In this document: in pieces, positions 1-7,894 of the stretch | How the letters are laid out: the number at the start of each line of letters is the position of its first letter | Position numbering within the stretch: the stretch's first letter is position 1 | Origin: an uncultured Porphyromonadaceae bacterium | Lineage (GTDB): Bacteria; Bacteroidota; Bacteroidia; Bacteroidales; Muribaculaceae | Assembly: GCA_900541835.1 (NCBI GenBank) | Contig: UQLL01000002.1 | Span: 1 to 64,000, forward strand | Direction of reading: 5' to 3' | Length of the DNA: 64,000 nt | Position numbers and translations under genes: made by a program | The notes under the pieces: model-generated | Databases searched by the model: none | Told to the model about the DNA's origin: nothing | What the model saw: only the letters and a program-made list of their open reading frames with translations

Positions 1-99
1 AAAAAGGCGTTCTTCCGTGAAATCGCTAATTTTGCACTTGCCAGTTGAGAGTAGGCCCACATCCGCAACTCATTATAGATTAAGGTGGCGGAGACGCAA

Positions 100-131
100 T
101 TTGCCTTTCCGGGGAAAAAGCATTAACTTTG
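100..131 (+). promoter_or_regulatory. Promoter of rpoD
   Basis: A -33 element TTTG (100-103) and a -7 element TAACTTTG (124-131) are separated by exactly 20 bases, the Bacteroidota vegetative promoter form TTTG-N19/20-TAnnTTTG. The predicted transcript begins just before the ATG at 155. A second -7-like TAATTTTG sits at 27-34 without a clear -33 partner. Confidence 0.75.
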
Positions 132-154
132 CACTAATTTTTGGAACAGCATCT

Positions 155-1015
155 ATGCGTCAACTAAAAATAACAAAATCCATCACCAACCGCGAGAGCG
201 CCTCGCTCGACAAGTACCTCCAGGAGATAGGCCGCGAAGAGCTCATCTCCGTGCAGGAGGAAGTGGAGCTGGCCCAGCGCATCCGCCGCGGCGACCAGAA
301 GGCTCTCGACAAGCTCACACGCGCCAACCTGCGCTTCGTGGTCTCCGTGGCCAAGCAGTACCAGAACCAGGGCCTCAGCCTCCCCGACCTCATAAACGAA
401 GGCAACCTCGGCCTCATCCGTGCCGCGCAGAAGTTCGACGAGACGCGTGGCTTCAAGTTCATCAGCTACGCCGTGTGGTGGATCCGCCAATCCATACTCC
501 AAGCCCTGGCCGAGCAGAGCCGCATAGTCCGCCTGCCCCTCAACCAGGTAGGATCCCTTAATAAGATTAACAAGGAGCTCAGCCGCTTCGAGCAGGAGAA
601 CGAACGCCGCCCTAGCGCCGAAGAGCTCGCCGACCGCCTTGACCTGGCCGCCGACAAGGTCGCCGACACCCTCAAGGTCTCCGGCCGGCACATCTCCGTA
701 GACGCACCCTTCGTTGACGGCGAGGACAACTCGCTGCTCGACGTGCTCGTCAACGATGACAGCCCCATGGCCGACACCCGCCTCAACCAGGAGTCCCTGG
801 CCAAGGAGGTCAACCGCGCGCTGCAGCAGCTCGGCGACCGCGAGCGCGACATCCTCAAGATGTTCTTCGGCATAGGCTGCCAGGAGATGACCCTCGAAGA
901 GATTGGCGCCAAGTTCGACCTCACCCGTGAGCGCGTGCGCCAGATCAAGGAGAAGGCCATCCGCCGCCTCAAGGGCCAGAAGAGCCGCCTGCTCAAGTCC
1001 TATCTCGGCGAGTAA
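155..1015 (+). CDS. rpoD: Primary RNA polymerase sigma factor (RpoD/SigA)
   Basis: Directs RNA polymerase core to vegetative promoters. The 286-residue protein starts at the ATG at 155, just behind the promoter; an in-frame ATG at 17 lies upstream of that promoter and is not used. Region 1.2 is residues 1-40 ([15 protein letters not shown]), region 2 about 55-125 with the core-binding and -10 recognition motifs ([23 protein letters not shown]), region 3 about 130-210, and region 4 at the C-terminus with the helix-turn-helix ([18 protein letters not shown]). The acidic region 1.1 of proteobacterial RpoD is absent, as is known for Bacteroides primary sigma factors. A small palindromic repeat follows the stop codon. 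Identification is secure. Confidence 0.95.
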   Translation: MRQLKITKSITNRESASLDKYLQEIGREELISVQEEVELAQRIRRGDQKALDKLTRANLRFVVSVAKQYQNQGLSLPDLINEGNLGLIRAAQKFDETRGFKFISYAVWWIRQSILQALAEQSRIVRLPLNQVGSLNKINKELSRFEQENERRPSAEELADRLDLAADKVADTLKVSGRHISVDAPFVDGEDNSLLDVLVNDDSPMADTRLNQESLAKEVNRALQQLGDRERDILKMFFGIGCQEMTLEEIGAKFDLTRERVRQIKEKAIRRLKGQKSRLLKSYLGE

Positions 1016-1021
1016 GGCTCA

Positions 1022-1043
1022 GGGGCGCACGGCTCGTGCGTCC
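1022..1043. repeat. Palindromic repeat, GGACGCAC family (copy A1)
   Basis: Arms GGGCGCACG and CGTGCGTCC (one G-U position) around a 3-base loop, directly after the rpoD stop. It belongs to the dispersed family also seen at 9277, 12092, 29301, 48201 (degenerate) and 63631. Confidence 0.6.
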
Positions 1044-1074
1044 GCGATAACGTATAGCTAAAAGACTAAAGAAG

Positions 1075-1686
1075 GTGCGGTGCATTCAGACCATACTGTT
1101 GGCAATGTTGCTATGTGCCATGGGGGCGTCGGCCGCTCCTTTGGCTGGCGACACCGCCACCACGCATGAACGGCAAGGGAGCGTCGGCGCCATCTTCCCC
1201 AACGCGGCGCCTCCCGGCCTCAGCGGCAAGCACTTCTCCTGGGGCCTAGAAGTAGGCTCCAGCGTCGACATCACCGGCAACGACCTCTCCACTTTCGACG
1301 CCCACCTCTACGGAGGCTACTCCAACAAGCTCTTCCAGCTCCTCGGCATAGGCGTGGGGCTGCAACGCTCCATAGGCAGCTACAACAAGAACCTCTTCAT
1401 ACCGTTCTACGGCGTCATCCGCACCAGCTTCCGCACCAGGCCGTCGCGCTTCTTCTTCAACCTAAAGACCGGCTACTCCTTCAATACTGTACACGACGGT
1501 GCCAGCAAGGGAGGCTTCCTCGTCTCCGGGGCCGGCGGCTTCGTGCTGGCCCGCAGCCGCATCCTCACATCATACATCATGCTCGGCTACGGCTACTACC
1601 ACATCAACGACGCCACCGTCTACCAGCAGAACCTCGACCTCAACCACGTGGACTTCGCGCAGATCAGCTTCGGCGTCCTCTTTTGA
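1075..1686 (+). CDS. Small outer-membrane beta-barrel-like protein
   Basis: Unrecognised family; 203 residues. The start is a GTG at 1075 preceded by an A/G-rich stretch; in-frame ATGs lie a few codons inside, so the start is uncertain. Residues 1-20 form a signal peptide (LLAMLLCAMGASA), so the product is exported. The rest alternates short glycine/aromatic-rich beta segments (HLYGGYSN, LGIGVGLQ, MLGYGYYH) and ends in ...ISFGVLF, a terminal phenylalanine typical of outer-membrane barrels folded by BamA. About eight strands would fit the length. It lies 59 bases behind rpoD with no separate promoter visible. Function unknown; a porin-like or OmpW/OmpX-like barrel is possible. Confidence 0.6.
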   Translation: MRCIQTILLAMLLCAMGASAAPLAGDTATTHERQGSVGAIFPNAAPPGLSGKHFSWGLEVGSSVDITGNDLSTFDAHLYGGYSNKLFQLLGIGVGLQRSIGSYNKNLFIPFYGVIRTSFRTRPSRFFFNLKTGYSFNTVHDGASKGGFLVSGAGGFVLARSRILTSYIMLGYGYYHINDATVYQQNLDLNHVDFAQISFGVLF

Positions 1687-1734
1687 CGTTGTCACGCTAT
1701 CAAGCCTACAACTCCAGAACTATTACTATGCAAT

Positions 1735-1757
1735 TGCCGTCGAGCTTCAGCTCGACG
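1735..1757. repeat. Palindromic repeat, CGTCGAGCT family (copy B1)
   Basis: Perfect 9-bp arms CGTCGAGCT (1738-1746) and AGCTCGACG (1749-1757) around a 2-base centre TC, in the gap between the barrel gene and the protease gene. Related copies lie at 36151, 37457, 48136 and 55531. The remainder of the 1687-1918 gap is AT-rich; I could not find a clean TTTG-N20-TAnnTTTG promoter there. Confidence 0.6.
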
Positions 1758-1918
1758 TTTGGTTTACCGGACTCTTTTACCCTTAACGATAATTAGCATT
1801 TACCCTACCTAATCTTAATTAATACTAAATGCCATGCGTCGTGTGTAATATCGGCGCGAGTTTTGCATTATATAGATAACCGACTTTTTAACACTTGGAA
1901 CAAAAAAGCACGACATAT

Positions 1919-3397
1919 ATGAACAGCAACACCCTACGCCGCGTCTGCCTGTCGGCAGCATTGGCGTTCGCCCTGTGCGGCACGGCCGTGGCCCAGGACC
2001 AGCAGTTCCTGCGCACCACCTCGCGTACCCCGTCCTTCGAGACCGACTTCACCGTGGCCGCCGAGAAGACCGTCAACTCCGTGGTATGCATCCAAAGCTA
2101 CGAGACTCCCCGCCAGCAATACTACGGCAACCCCTTCGGCGACTTCTTCGACTTCTTCGGCTGGGGAATGCCCCAGCAGCAACAGCCCCAGCAGCAGAAA
2201 AAGCAGAAGCAGGAACCCCAGCAGACCGGAACCGGCTCCGGCGTCATTGTCTCCGCCGACGGCTACATAGTCACCAACCACCACGTCATCAACGGAGCCG
2301 AGAAGCTCGAAGTGCTCCTCAACGATAACTCCACGTACACCGCCACCGTCATCGGCAGCGACGAGGCCACCGACCTCGCCCTCATCAAGATCGACGCCAC
2401 CGATCTCAAGCCCATAGTCTTCGGCAACTCCGACGACGTCAAGATAGGCGAATGGGTGCTTGCCGTCGGCAACCCCTTCGGACTCAACTCCACCGTCACG
2501 GCCGGCATCATCTCGGCCAAGGGCCGAGCCCTCGAGGGCTCGCGTCAGGCCAAGGGCCGCATGGGCATCGAGAGCTACCTCCAGACGGACGCCGCCATCA
2601 ACCCAGGCAATTCCGGGGGCGCACTGGTGAACCTCAACGGAGAGCTCATCGGCATCAACGCCGCCATCTACTCCCGCACCGGCTCCTACACCGGCTATAG
2701 CTTTGCCATCCCCACCACCATCGTCTCCAAGATAGTCACCGACCTCAAGACCTACGGCAGCGTGCAGCGCGGCATTCTCGGTATCACCTGTCGATCCCTC
2801 GACGCCCAGCTCGCCAAGGAGTTCGACATCAAGGGCACCACCACCGGCGTATACGTAGACAACGTGGAAGAAGGAAGTACCGGCGCCGACCTCGGCCTGA
2901 CCAAGAAGGACATCATCGTCGGCATCAACAACGCCACCATCCACACCCTCCCCGAACTGCAGGAGCGCCTCAGCACCCTGCGCCCCGGCGACCCCATCAC
3001 CGTGCGTTACTACCACGACGGCAAGCTCGTGACCCGCTCCGCCACCCTCAAGGACTCCCACGGCAAGGCATCCGTGACCATCCGCAACGAGTACGCCCTA
3101 CTCGGTGCCAAGCTCGAGCCCCTCACCGACGCCGAGAAGAAGAAACTCAACATCCGCGCCGGCCTTAAGGTCGTAGACCTGGAGAAGGGAAGCCTGCTCG
3201 CCGCCGAGGGAGTGAAAAAGGGCGCCATCCTGCTCACTGTCAACGACATGCCCCTGCGCACCGAGCAGGACCTCAAGAAGGCCTACCAGGCCGTCCTCAA
3301 CGACGACTCCGCCGAGCAGGTGCTCTGGATCACCGGCCTCCAGCCCAACTCCCAGCGCAAGTTCTACTGCGCCATCCCACTCACCAAGGACGAATAG
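1919..3397 (+). CDS. degP: Periplasmic serine protease, HtrA/DegP (Do) family
   Basis: Envelope-quality protease/chaperone that degrades misfolded exported proteins. The ATG at 1919 (492 residues) is preferred over a TTG eight codons upstream because the signal peptide follows it directly (LSAALAFALCGTAVAQ). The trypsin-like domain carries the triad His122 (TNHHVINGA), Asp152 (EATDLALIK) and Ser232 (NPGNSGGALVN). Two PDZ domains follow, about residues 270-370 and 385-485 (GILGI.., GLKVVDLEKGS), giving the DegP/DegQ rather than DegS layout. Residues about 84-103 hold a Q/K-rich low-complexity loop (QQQQPQQQKKQKQEPQQ) before the active site, in the place of the regulatory LA loop. A strong hairpin terminator follows. 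Confidence 0.93.
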   Translation: MNSNTLRRVCLSAALAFALCGTAVAQDQQFLRTTSRTPSFETDFTVAAEKTVNSVVCIQSYETPRQQYYGNPFGDFFDFFGWGMPQQQQPQQQKKQKQEPQQTGTGSGVIVSADGYIVTNHHVINGAEKLEVLLNDNSTYTATVIGSDEATDLALIKIDATDLKPIVFGNSDDVKIGEWVLAVGNPFGLNSTVTAGIISAKGRALEGSRQAKGRMGIESYLQTDAAINPGNSGGALVNLNGELIGINAAIYSRTGSYTGYSFAIPTTIVSKIVTDLKTYGSVQRGILGITCRSLDAQLAKEFDIKGTTTGVYVDNVEEGSTGADLGLTKKDIIVGINNATIHTLPELQERLSTLRPGDPITVRYYHDGKLVTRSATLKDSHGKASVTIRNEYALLGAKLEPLTDAEKKKLNIRAGLKVVDLEKGSLLAAEGVKKGAILLTVNDMPLRTEQDLKKAYQAVLNDDSAEQVLWITGLQPNSQRKFYCAIPLTKDE

Positions 3398-3419
3398 CCT
3401 GCGACTCATAATTAAGAAT

Positions 3420-3474
3420 AAAAAGTTAAGAGTCAGGAGTTTGCAACGACGCAGCTCCCGGCTCTTAACTTTTT
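3420..3474 (+). terminator. Hairpin terminator after degP
   Basis: Perfect 13-bp arms AAAAAGTTAAGAG (3420-3432) and CTCTTAACTTTTT (3462-3474), extended inwards by GGAG/CTCC pairing, ending in a T run. Symmetric, so it may also stop transcription arriving from the convergent gene. Its arm sequence resembles the outer arms of the composite palindromes found elsewhere in the window. Confidence 0.8.
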
Positions 3475-3497
3475 GTGTAGGTTACTTTGCGGTCGGG

Positions 3498-3642
3498 TTA
3501 CATCGGTTCGATGTCGTTGAGGATGGAGATCAGCGACTTGCCGTCAACTTTCATATGCTCAACCAGGTCGATGGGTCATCGAAGTGTTCCACTTGTCCGT
3601 GAAGTGCGAATCCGAAAGATACGCTTCCCCGGGAGTTATCAT
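3498..3642 (-). pseudogene. Possible frameshifted small gene behind the CDF transporter
   Basis: Immediately after the transporter stop, minus-strand translation gives GSVSFGFALHGQVEHFDD in one frame and, after a one-base shift near 3570, DLVEHMKVDGKSLISILNDI ending EPM at the stop 3498-3500. The two pieces read like one protein segment broken by a single base deletion. An ATG at 3642-3640 lies in a third frame that closes after 27 codons. I do not recognise the family. It could equally be chance in GC-rich DNA. Confidence 0.3.
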
Positions 3643-4635
3643 TTACTTGCAGGAACCGTCGGGCAGGATAGGCTCGCCTTTATAGGGCTCGATATGGGTG
3701 TTGACATAGACGGCGTTCGCATCCCTGAGGTTGGCCTTGATGTTCTTCTCTACGGCCGTAGCTATGGCGTGGGCGTCCCAGACGGAAATATCCGGGTCAA
3801 CCTTCAGATGCACTTCCACGATGCAGTCGCCGCCGCTCTTGGCCGTGCGGAGGTGGTGGAAGGTCAGCACTCCGGCGGTAGACGAGATGGAACGTTTTAT
3901 TTCGTCGATTGTAATGTTGTCCAGGGCTACACCTGTCAGCTCGCGAAAAGCCGATATTACCAACCTGATGCCCACTATGGCGATGAAGACGGCCACGACC
4001 ATTGCGGCAATGGGGTCGAGGATGCGCCAGCCGGGACCCAGGAAGATGGCCCCGGCCACGCCAGCCAGCGTGGCGATGGACGAGAATGCGTCGGAACGGT
4101 GGTGCCAAGCGTTGGCCACGATGGCCTCGGAATGTATCCGTTCACCCACACGCCGGGTATACTGGTAGAGCCACTCCTTGCAGGCAATGGAGGCGATACA
4201 CACGGCCAGCGCCTCCCAGCCGGGTTGTGAAAGCAACGTGCCTTTGCTACTGGAGATGACCTTCGTAAACCCTTCCCAGAAGATGCCCCCGGCGACCATG
4301 ATCAGCAGGGCCGCCAGCATGAGGGTGGCCAGCGTCTCGTACTTGCCGTGGCCGAAGGGATGTTCTCGGTCCGGTCGCTTGTGCGAGATGCCCACCATCA
4401 CCAGCACCACCAGGTCTGACGCCAGGTCCGACAGCGAATGGATGCCGTCGGCTATCATCGCTCCGCTATGCCCGAACACGCCAGCCACGATTTTGGCGGC
4501 TGACAAGCCGAGGTTCGTCCAAAAGCCGACCCATGTCACGCGTCTGGCCGCCTGCAGCTTGCATGACGCCCCACACTTACCTCCCGTTTTCTTTTCAGCT
4601 TTCATTTCAGCCCGTAAAGTTACAAATTTTCTCAT
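3643..4635 (-). CDS. Cation diffusion facilitator (CDF) metal exporter
   Basis: Inner-membrane antiporter that exports divalent metals such as Zn2+, Fe2+ or Mn2+ from the cytoplasm. About six membrane segments lie between residues 35 and 245. The two metal-site motifs of the family are present: IADGIHSLSDLASD in helix 2 and HHRSDAFSS in helix 5 (HxxxD pattern). The C-terminal cytoplasmic domain (about 245-330, HHLRTAKSGGDCIVEVHLKV) is the dimerising metal-sensing fold. The N-terminus has an unusual CGASC cysteine pair before the first helix. The ATG at 4635 gives 330 residues; Met11 at 4605 is an alternative, because a -7-like TAACTTTA falls inside the first ten codons. Metal specificity cannot be read from sequence. 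Confidence 0.9.
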   Translation of the reverse strand: MRKFVTLRAEMKAEKKTGGKCGASCKLQAARRVTWVGFWTNLGLSAAKIVAGVFGHSGAMIADGIHSLSDLASDLVVLVMVGISHKRPDREHPFGHGKYETLATLMLAALLIMVAGGIFWEGFTKVISSSKGTLLSQPGWEALAVCIASIACKEWLYQYTRRVGERIHSEAIVANAWHHRSDAFSSIATLAGVAGAIFLGPGWRILDPIAAMVVAVFIAIVGIRLVISAFRELTGVALDNITIDEIKRSISSTAGVLTFHHLRTAKSGGDCIVEVHLKVDPDISVWDAHAIATAVEKNIKANLRDANAVYVNTHIEPYKGEPILPDGSCK

Positions 4636-4754
4636 TTATGGCAATAACAACAAACCTCGTTGTGGATCGAGAAGGCTTCCGGGCCCCTTGGCATTCGGGA
4701 TGGTCCCACCGTGACTGCGTCGAGATAAACATTGAGCAGTTCGCCGTCGTTGTT

Positions 4755-4781
4755 GTCATCTCTCGCTATGCGAGAGATGAC
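4755..4781. repeat. Perfect 12-bp hairpin of unknown role
   Basis: Arms GTCATCTCTCGC (4755-4766) and GCGAGAGATGAC (4770-4781) with a 3-base loop TAT. It lies in the otherwise empty gap 4636-4925, between the divergent 5' end of the transporter gene and the 3' end of lpdA. There is no T run on either side, so it is not an obvious intrinsic terminator. Confidence 0.5.
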
Positions 4782-4864
4782 GAAAGGCTTCTGCATGTCA
4801 ATCAGCTCGCGTTATTATGTAGTATAAATCGGAAAGTTATACACTGCGGAACAAAGATAAACAT

Positions 4865-4901
4865 GAGGCTGCGCCGTAAACCTTAATTACGACACAGCCT
4901 C
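4865..4901 (-). terminator. Probable terminator of the gcv-lpd operon
   Basis: Read on the minus strand just after the lpdA stop, arms GAGGCTG.. and ..CAGCCTC extend to about 15 bp with two G-U pairs, and the hairpin is followed by a T-rich stretch (ATGTTTATCTTTG). Confidence 0.6.
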
Positions 4902-4925
4902 TTGGCAAAGGTATATGTGCAGGGT

Positions 4926-6284
4926 CTACTTGACGTTGCGGGCGGCGGCCATGAGGACTTCACTCACGGTAGGATGTCCGAAGATGATGTCGAGCATCTG
5001 GTCACGGGTGGTGCCTCGGCTCATGAGGTCGGCGCACTGCTGTGCCAGATCGGCAGCCTGGACGCCCATGATGTGGGCGCCGACAAGGCATCCGCTCACG
5101 GCGTCGAAGATGAGCTTGACGAGCCCTTCGCTCTCGCCCATGGCGAGTGCCTTGCCGTTGGCGCGGAAGAAGGCCTGGCCAATCTTTACGTCCATGCCCT
5201 TCTCCTTGCACTGAGCCTCGGTTAGGCCGACCATGCCGCACTCGGGGTTGGTGAAAACGGCGCTGGGGACGACGTTGAAGTCAATGTCGTCGTCGTGGCC
5301 GAGGATGGCGTTGAGGGCGTGCATGCCCTGGAAGGATGCCACATGGGCGAGCATCATGCGGGCATTGCAGTCGCCGATAGCGAATATGTGGGGCACGTTG
5401 GTGCGCATCCATTCGTCAACGACGATGCCGCGCTTGGTGTATTCCACGCCGGCCTTGTCGAGTCCGCAGGTGTCGAGGCGGGGTGCACGGCCGACGGCCA
5501 TGAGCAGGTCGGAGCTGACCACCTGTTCCTCCTTGTCCTTGACGGTGTAGTTGACCACGCACTGGTAGTCGGCGTCCTGGGTGATGGAGGTGGCGGCGGC
5601 TCCGGTGATGATCTTGATGCCCTGCTTGGTGAGGGCGGCCTTGAGGCGCTTGGCGATGTCGGCGTCGAATGGGGGCAGGATCTGCTTCATGAACTCGATG
5701 ACGGTCACCTTGGATCCGAGGGCGGAGAAGATGCCTGCGAACTCCATGCCGATGACGCCGCCGCCTATTATGGTCAGCGACTCGGGAATGTGGTCGATGC
5801 TGAGGATGCGGGTGGAATCCATGACGCACTCCAGGTCGGCGCCGGGAATGGGCAGGGCCTTGCTCACGGAACCGATGGCAATGATGAAGTTGTCGGCGGT
5901 GTATTCTTCGCCGTCGCAGGTCACGGTGTGGTCGTCAGTGAAGGCGGCGAAGCCCTTGACAACGTTGACCTTGGCCATCTTCATCATCTGGGCGATGCCG
6001 GCGCGGAGGGTTTCGACGACGTTGTTCTTGCGCTCCATGACTTTGTTGAAGTCGAGGGAGAAGGTAAAGTCGTCGATGCCGAACTGCTCGGAGTTCTTGA
6101 ACTGGCTCACTACCTCGGCATTCTTGACGAGGCACTTGGTGGGGATGCAGCCGGCGTTGAGGCATGTGCCTCCGAGTTCGGCGCCCTCGAAGAGGGTGAC
6201 GCTCAGGCCGGCCTTGGCGGCCTCCAGGGCAGTCTCGTAGCCGCCGGGACCGGCACCGATTATTATCAGGTCTGTTTTCTGCAT
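4926..6284 (-). CDS. lpdA: Dihydrolipoyl dehydrogenase (E3 / L-protein)
   Basis: Flavoprotein that reoxidises the dihydrolipoyl arm with NAD+, here most likely serving the glycine cleavage H-protein. The 452-residue protein opens with the FAD Rossmann motif GAGPGGYETA (10-19), then the redox-active disulfide Cys41 and Cys46 (GGTCLNAGCIPTK), the NAD motif GGGVIGMEFA near residue 174, and the C-terminal interface pair His437/Glu442 (HPTVSE). Length and motifs are canonical. It is the last gene of the minus-strand gcvT-gcvH-gcvPA-gcvPB-lpdA array, 124 bases behind gcvPB with a long palindrome between them, so it may be partly independent of the upstream genes. Confidence 0.95.
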   Translation of the reverse strand: MQKTDLIIIGAGPGGYETALEAAKAGLSVTLFEGAELGGTCLNAGCIPTKCLVKNAEVVSQFKNSEQFGIDDFTFSLDFNKVMERKNNVVETLRAGIAQMMKMAKVNVVKGFAAFTDDHTVTCDGEEYTADNFIIAIGSVSKALPIPGADLECVMDSTRILSIDHIPESLTIIGGGVIGMEFAGIFSALGSKVTVIEFMKQILPPFDADIAKRLKAALTKQGIKIITGAAATSITQDADYQCVVNYTVKDKEEQVVSSDLLMAVGRAPRLDTCGLDKAGVEYTKRGIVVDEWMRTNVPHIFAIGDCNARMMLAHVASFQGMHALNAILGHDDDIDFNVVPSAVFTNPECGMVGLTEAQCKEKGMDVKIGQAFFRANGKALAMGESEGLVKLIFDAVSGCLVGAHIMGVQAADLAQQCADLMSRGTTRDQMLDIIFGHPTVSEVLMAAARNVK

Positions 6285-6302
6285 TGGTATTACATATATT
6301 AC

Positions 6303-6393
6303 GAGTTGAGAGTCGAGAGATGCGCCGCGCTAAAGCGGGCGCCAGTGGCAGAGGTATAGTACCGTCTGACGCAGGTCTCTCGGCTCTCAGCTC
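6303..6393. repeat. Composite nested palindrome between gcvPB and lpdA
   Basis: Outer 18-bp arms GAGTTGAGAGTCGAGAGA (6303-6320) and TCTCTCGGCTCTCAGCTC (6376-6393) pair fully if two G-U pairs are allowed. Inside lies a second GC-rich palindrome (GCGCC..GGGCGC, about 6322-6342). The element sits in an operon gap and could attenuate or process the transcript. Confidence 0.65.
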
Positions 6394-6408
6394 TAAGTTT
6401 TCAGCTGT

Positions 6409-7881
6409 TTACTTGCTCTCTTCGGCCTTGAGGGCGCGGTAGTTGAGGATGGGGTTCTTGGCCGCGGTGGTCTCGTCGGGATGGCTGATGGGGGTGGTGA
6501 CGGGGGCTGCCTTCACCAGGTCGGGGTTCTCGCGGGACTCCTTGGCTACCCTGTGCATGACTTCGATGAACTCGTCGAGGGTCTCCAGGCTCTCTGTCTC
6601 GGTGGGCTCCACCATGAGGCTCTCGTGGAAGAGGAGCGGGAAGTAGATGGTGGGGGCGTGGAAGCCGTAATCGAGCAGGCGCTTGGCCACGTTGAGGGTG
6701 GTGACGCCGGTGGACTTGTCGCGCAGGCCGTCGAACACGAACTCGTGCTTGCAGACGCGCTCGATGGGGAGCAGGAAATCGTCCTTGAGGCTCTCCTTGA
6801 TATAGTTGGCGTTGAGAGTGGCCATGGGGCCGACGTTCTTGATGTTTTCCTTGCCCAGGGTGAGGATGTAGGCGTAGGCCTTCATCATCACGCCGAAGTT
6901 GCCCAGGAACGAGCTGATGGAGCCGAGGGAGTCCTTGCCGAAGTCTACGTAGAACTTGCCGCAGGGCCACTGGCGCACGCGGGGGTTGGGCAGGAACTCG
7001 CGCAGGTGCTCTACCACGCCGATGGGGCCCGAGCCGGGGCCGCCGCCACCGTGAGGCGTGGAGAAGGTCTTGTGCAGATTGATGTGCATAATGTCGAAGC
7101 CCATGTCGCCGGGGCGTACCTTGCCGAGCAGCGGGTTGAGATTGGCGCCGTCGTAGTAGAGCAGGCCGCCTGCCTTGTGCACGAGGTCGGCAATCTCGAG
7201 AATCTCGGCCTCGAACAGGCCCAGGGTGTTGGGGTTGGTCATCATGATGCCGGCGATGGTGTCGTCGAGCAGAGGCTTGAGGTCCTCGACGTCAATGCAG
7301 CCGTTGGACTTGGACTTGACGACAACGACTTCGAGTCCGGCCACCATTGCGGAGGCGGGGTTGGTGCCGTGGGCGGAGTCAGGCACGATGACTTTGGTGC
7401 GCTTGCTGTCGCCGCGGCTCTCGTGGTAGCGGCGCATGACCATGAGGCCGGTGAGCTCGCCGTGTGCACCGGCGTAGGGGTTGAGGGTGAACTCGGCCAG
7501 GCCGCTGAGTTCGGCGAGCATCTGCTGCAGGTTGTAGTAGAGTTCCAGGGCGCCCTGTACTGTCTCGGCGGACTGCAGAGGATGCAGGGCGGCGAACTGC
7601 GGCAGCATGGCAACCTCCTCGTTAATCTTGGGGTTGTACTTCATGGTGCAACTGCCCAGGGGGTAGAAGCCGGTGTCGACGCCGAAGTTCTTGTTGCTGA
7701 GGTTGGTGAAGTGGCGCACGGTGTCGAGCTCACTGACTTCGGGCAAGTCGAGCAGGGCCTGGCGCTGCAGGCCAGCGGGGATGTTCTTAAGGGTCTCGCC
7801 TTTGAACTCGTTGCGGGGCAGCTCGTAGCCGCGGCGTCCGGGACGGGAGACCTCAAATATTGTCTTGTCGTAGGTTTTCAT
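6409..7881 (-). CDS. gcvPB: Glycine dehydrogenase (decarboxylating) subunit 2, P-protein beta
   Basis: PLP-binding half of the P-protein, which decarboxylates glycine and passes the aminomethyl group to lipoyl-GcvH. The 490-residue chain has the PLP lysine at Lys271 in HINLHKTFSTPHGGGGPGSG, with the glycine-rich loop immediately after, and the cofactor aspartate region LLYYDGANLN near residue 240. It pairs with gcvPA, whose stop-to-start gap is only 13 bases upstream. A split P-protein is normal in many Bacteroidota and Firmicutes, in contrast with the single-chain enterobacterial enzyme. The first residues (MKTYDKTIFE) resemble other GcvPB N-termini, supporting the start. Confidence 0.95.
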   Translation of the reverse strand: MKTYDKTIFEVSRPGRRGYELPRNEFKGETLKNIPAGLQRQALLDLPEVSELDTVRHFTNLSNKNFGVDTGFYPLGSCTMKYNPKINEEVAMLPQFAALHPLQSAETVQGALELYYNLQQMLAELSGLAEFTLNPYAGAHGELTGLMVMRRYHESRGDSKRTKVIVPDSAHGTNPASAMVAGLEVVVVKSKSNGCIDVEDLKPLLDDTIAGIMMTNPNTLGLFEAEILEIADLVHKAGGLLYYDGANLNPLLGKVRPGDMGFDIMHINLHKTFSTPHGGGGPGSGPIGVVEHLREFLPNPRVRQWPCGKFYVDFGKDSLGSISSFLGNFGVMMKAYAYILTLGKENIKNVGPMATLNANYIKESLKDDFLLPIERVCKHEFVFDGLRDKSTGVTTLNVAKRLLDYGFHAPTIYFPLLFHESLMVEPTETESLETLDEFIEVMHRVAKESRENPDLVKAAPVTTPISHPDETTAAKNPILNYRALKAEESK

Positions 7882-7894
7882 GTTGTGTGTCTCC

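Noticed and set aside
3487..4230. Long plus-strand open frame opposite the CDF gene
   Set aside because: It has no family signature and lies antisense to a well-supported transporter; a GC-rich shadow. The same applies to the many long frames opposite gcv genes, the giant gene, dnaN and ligA.
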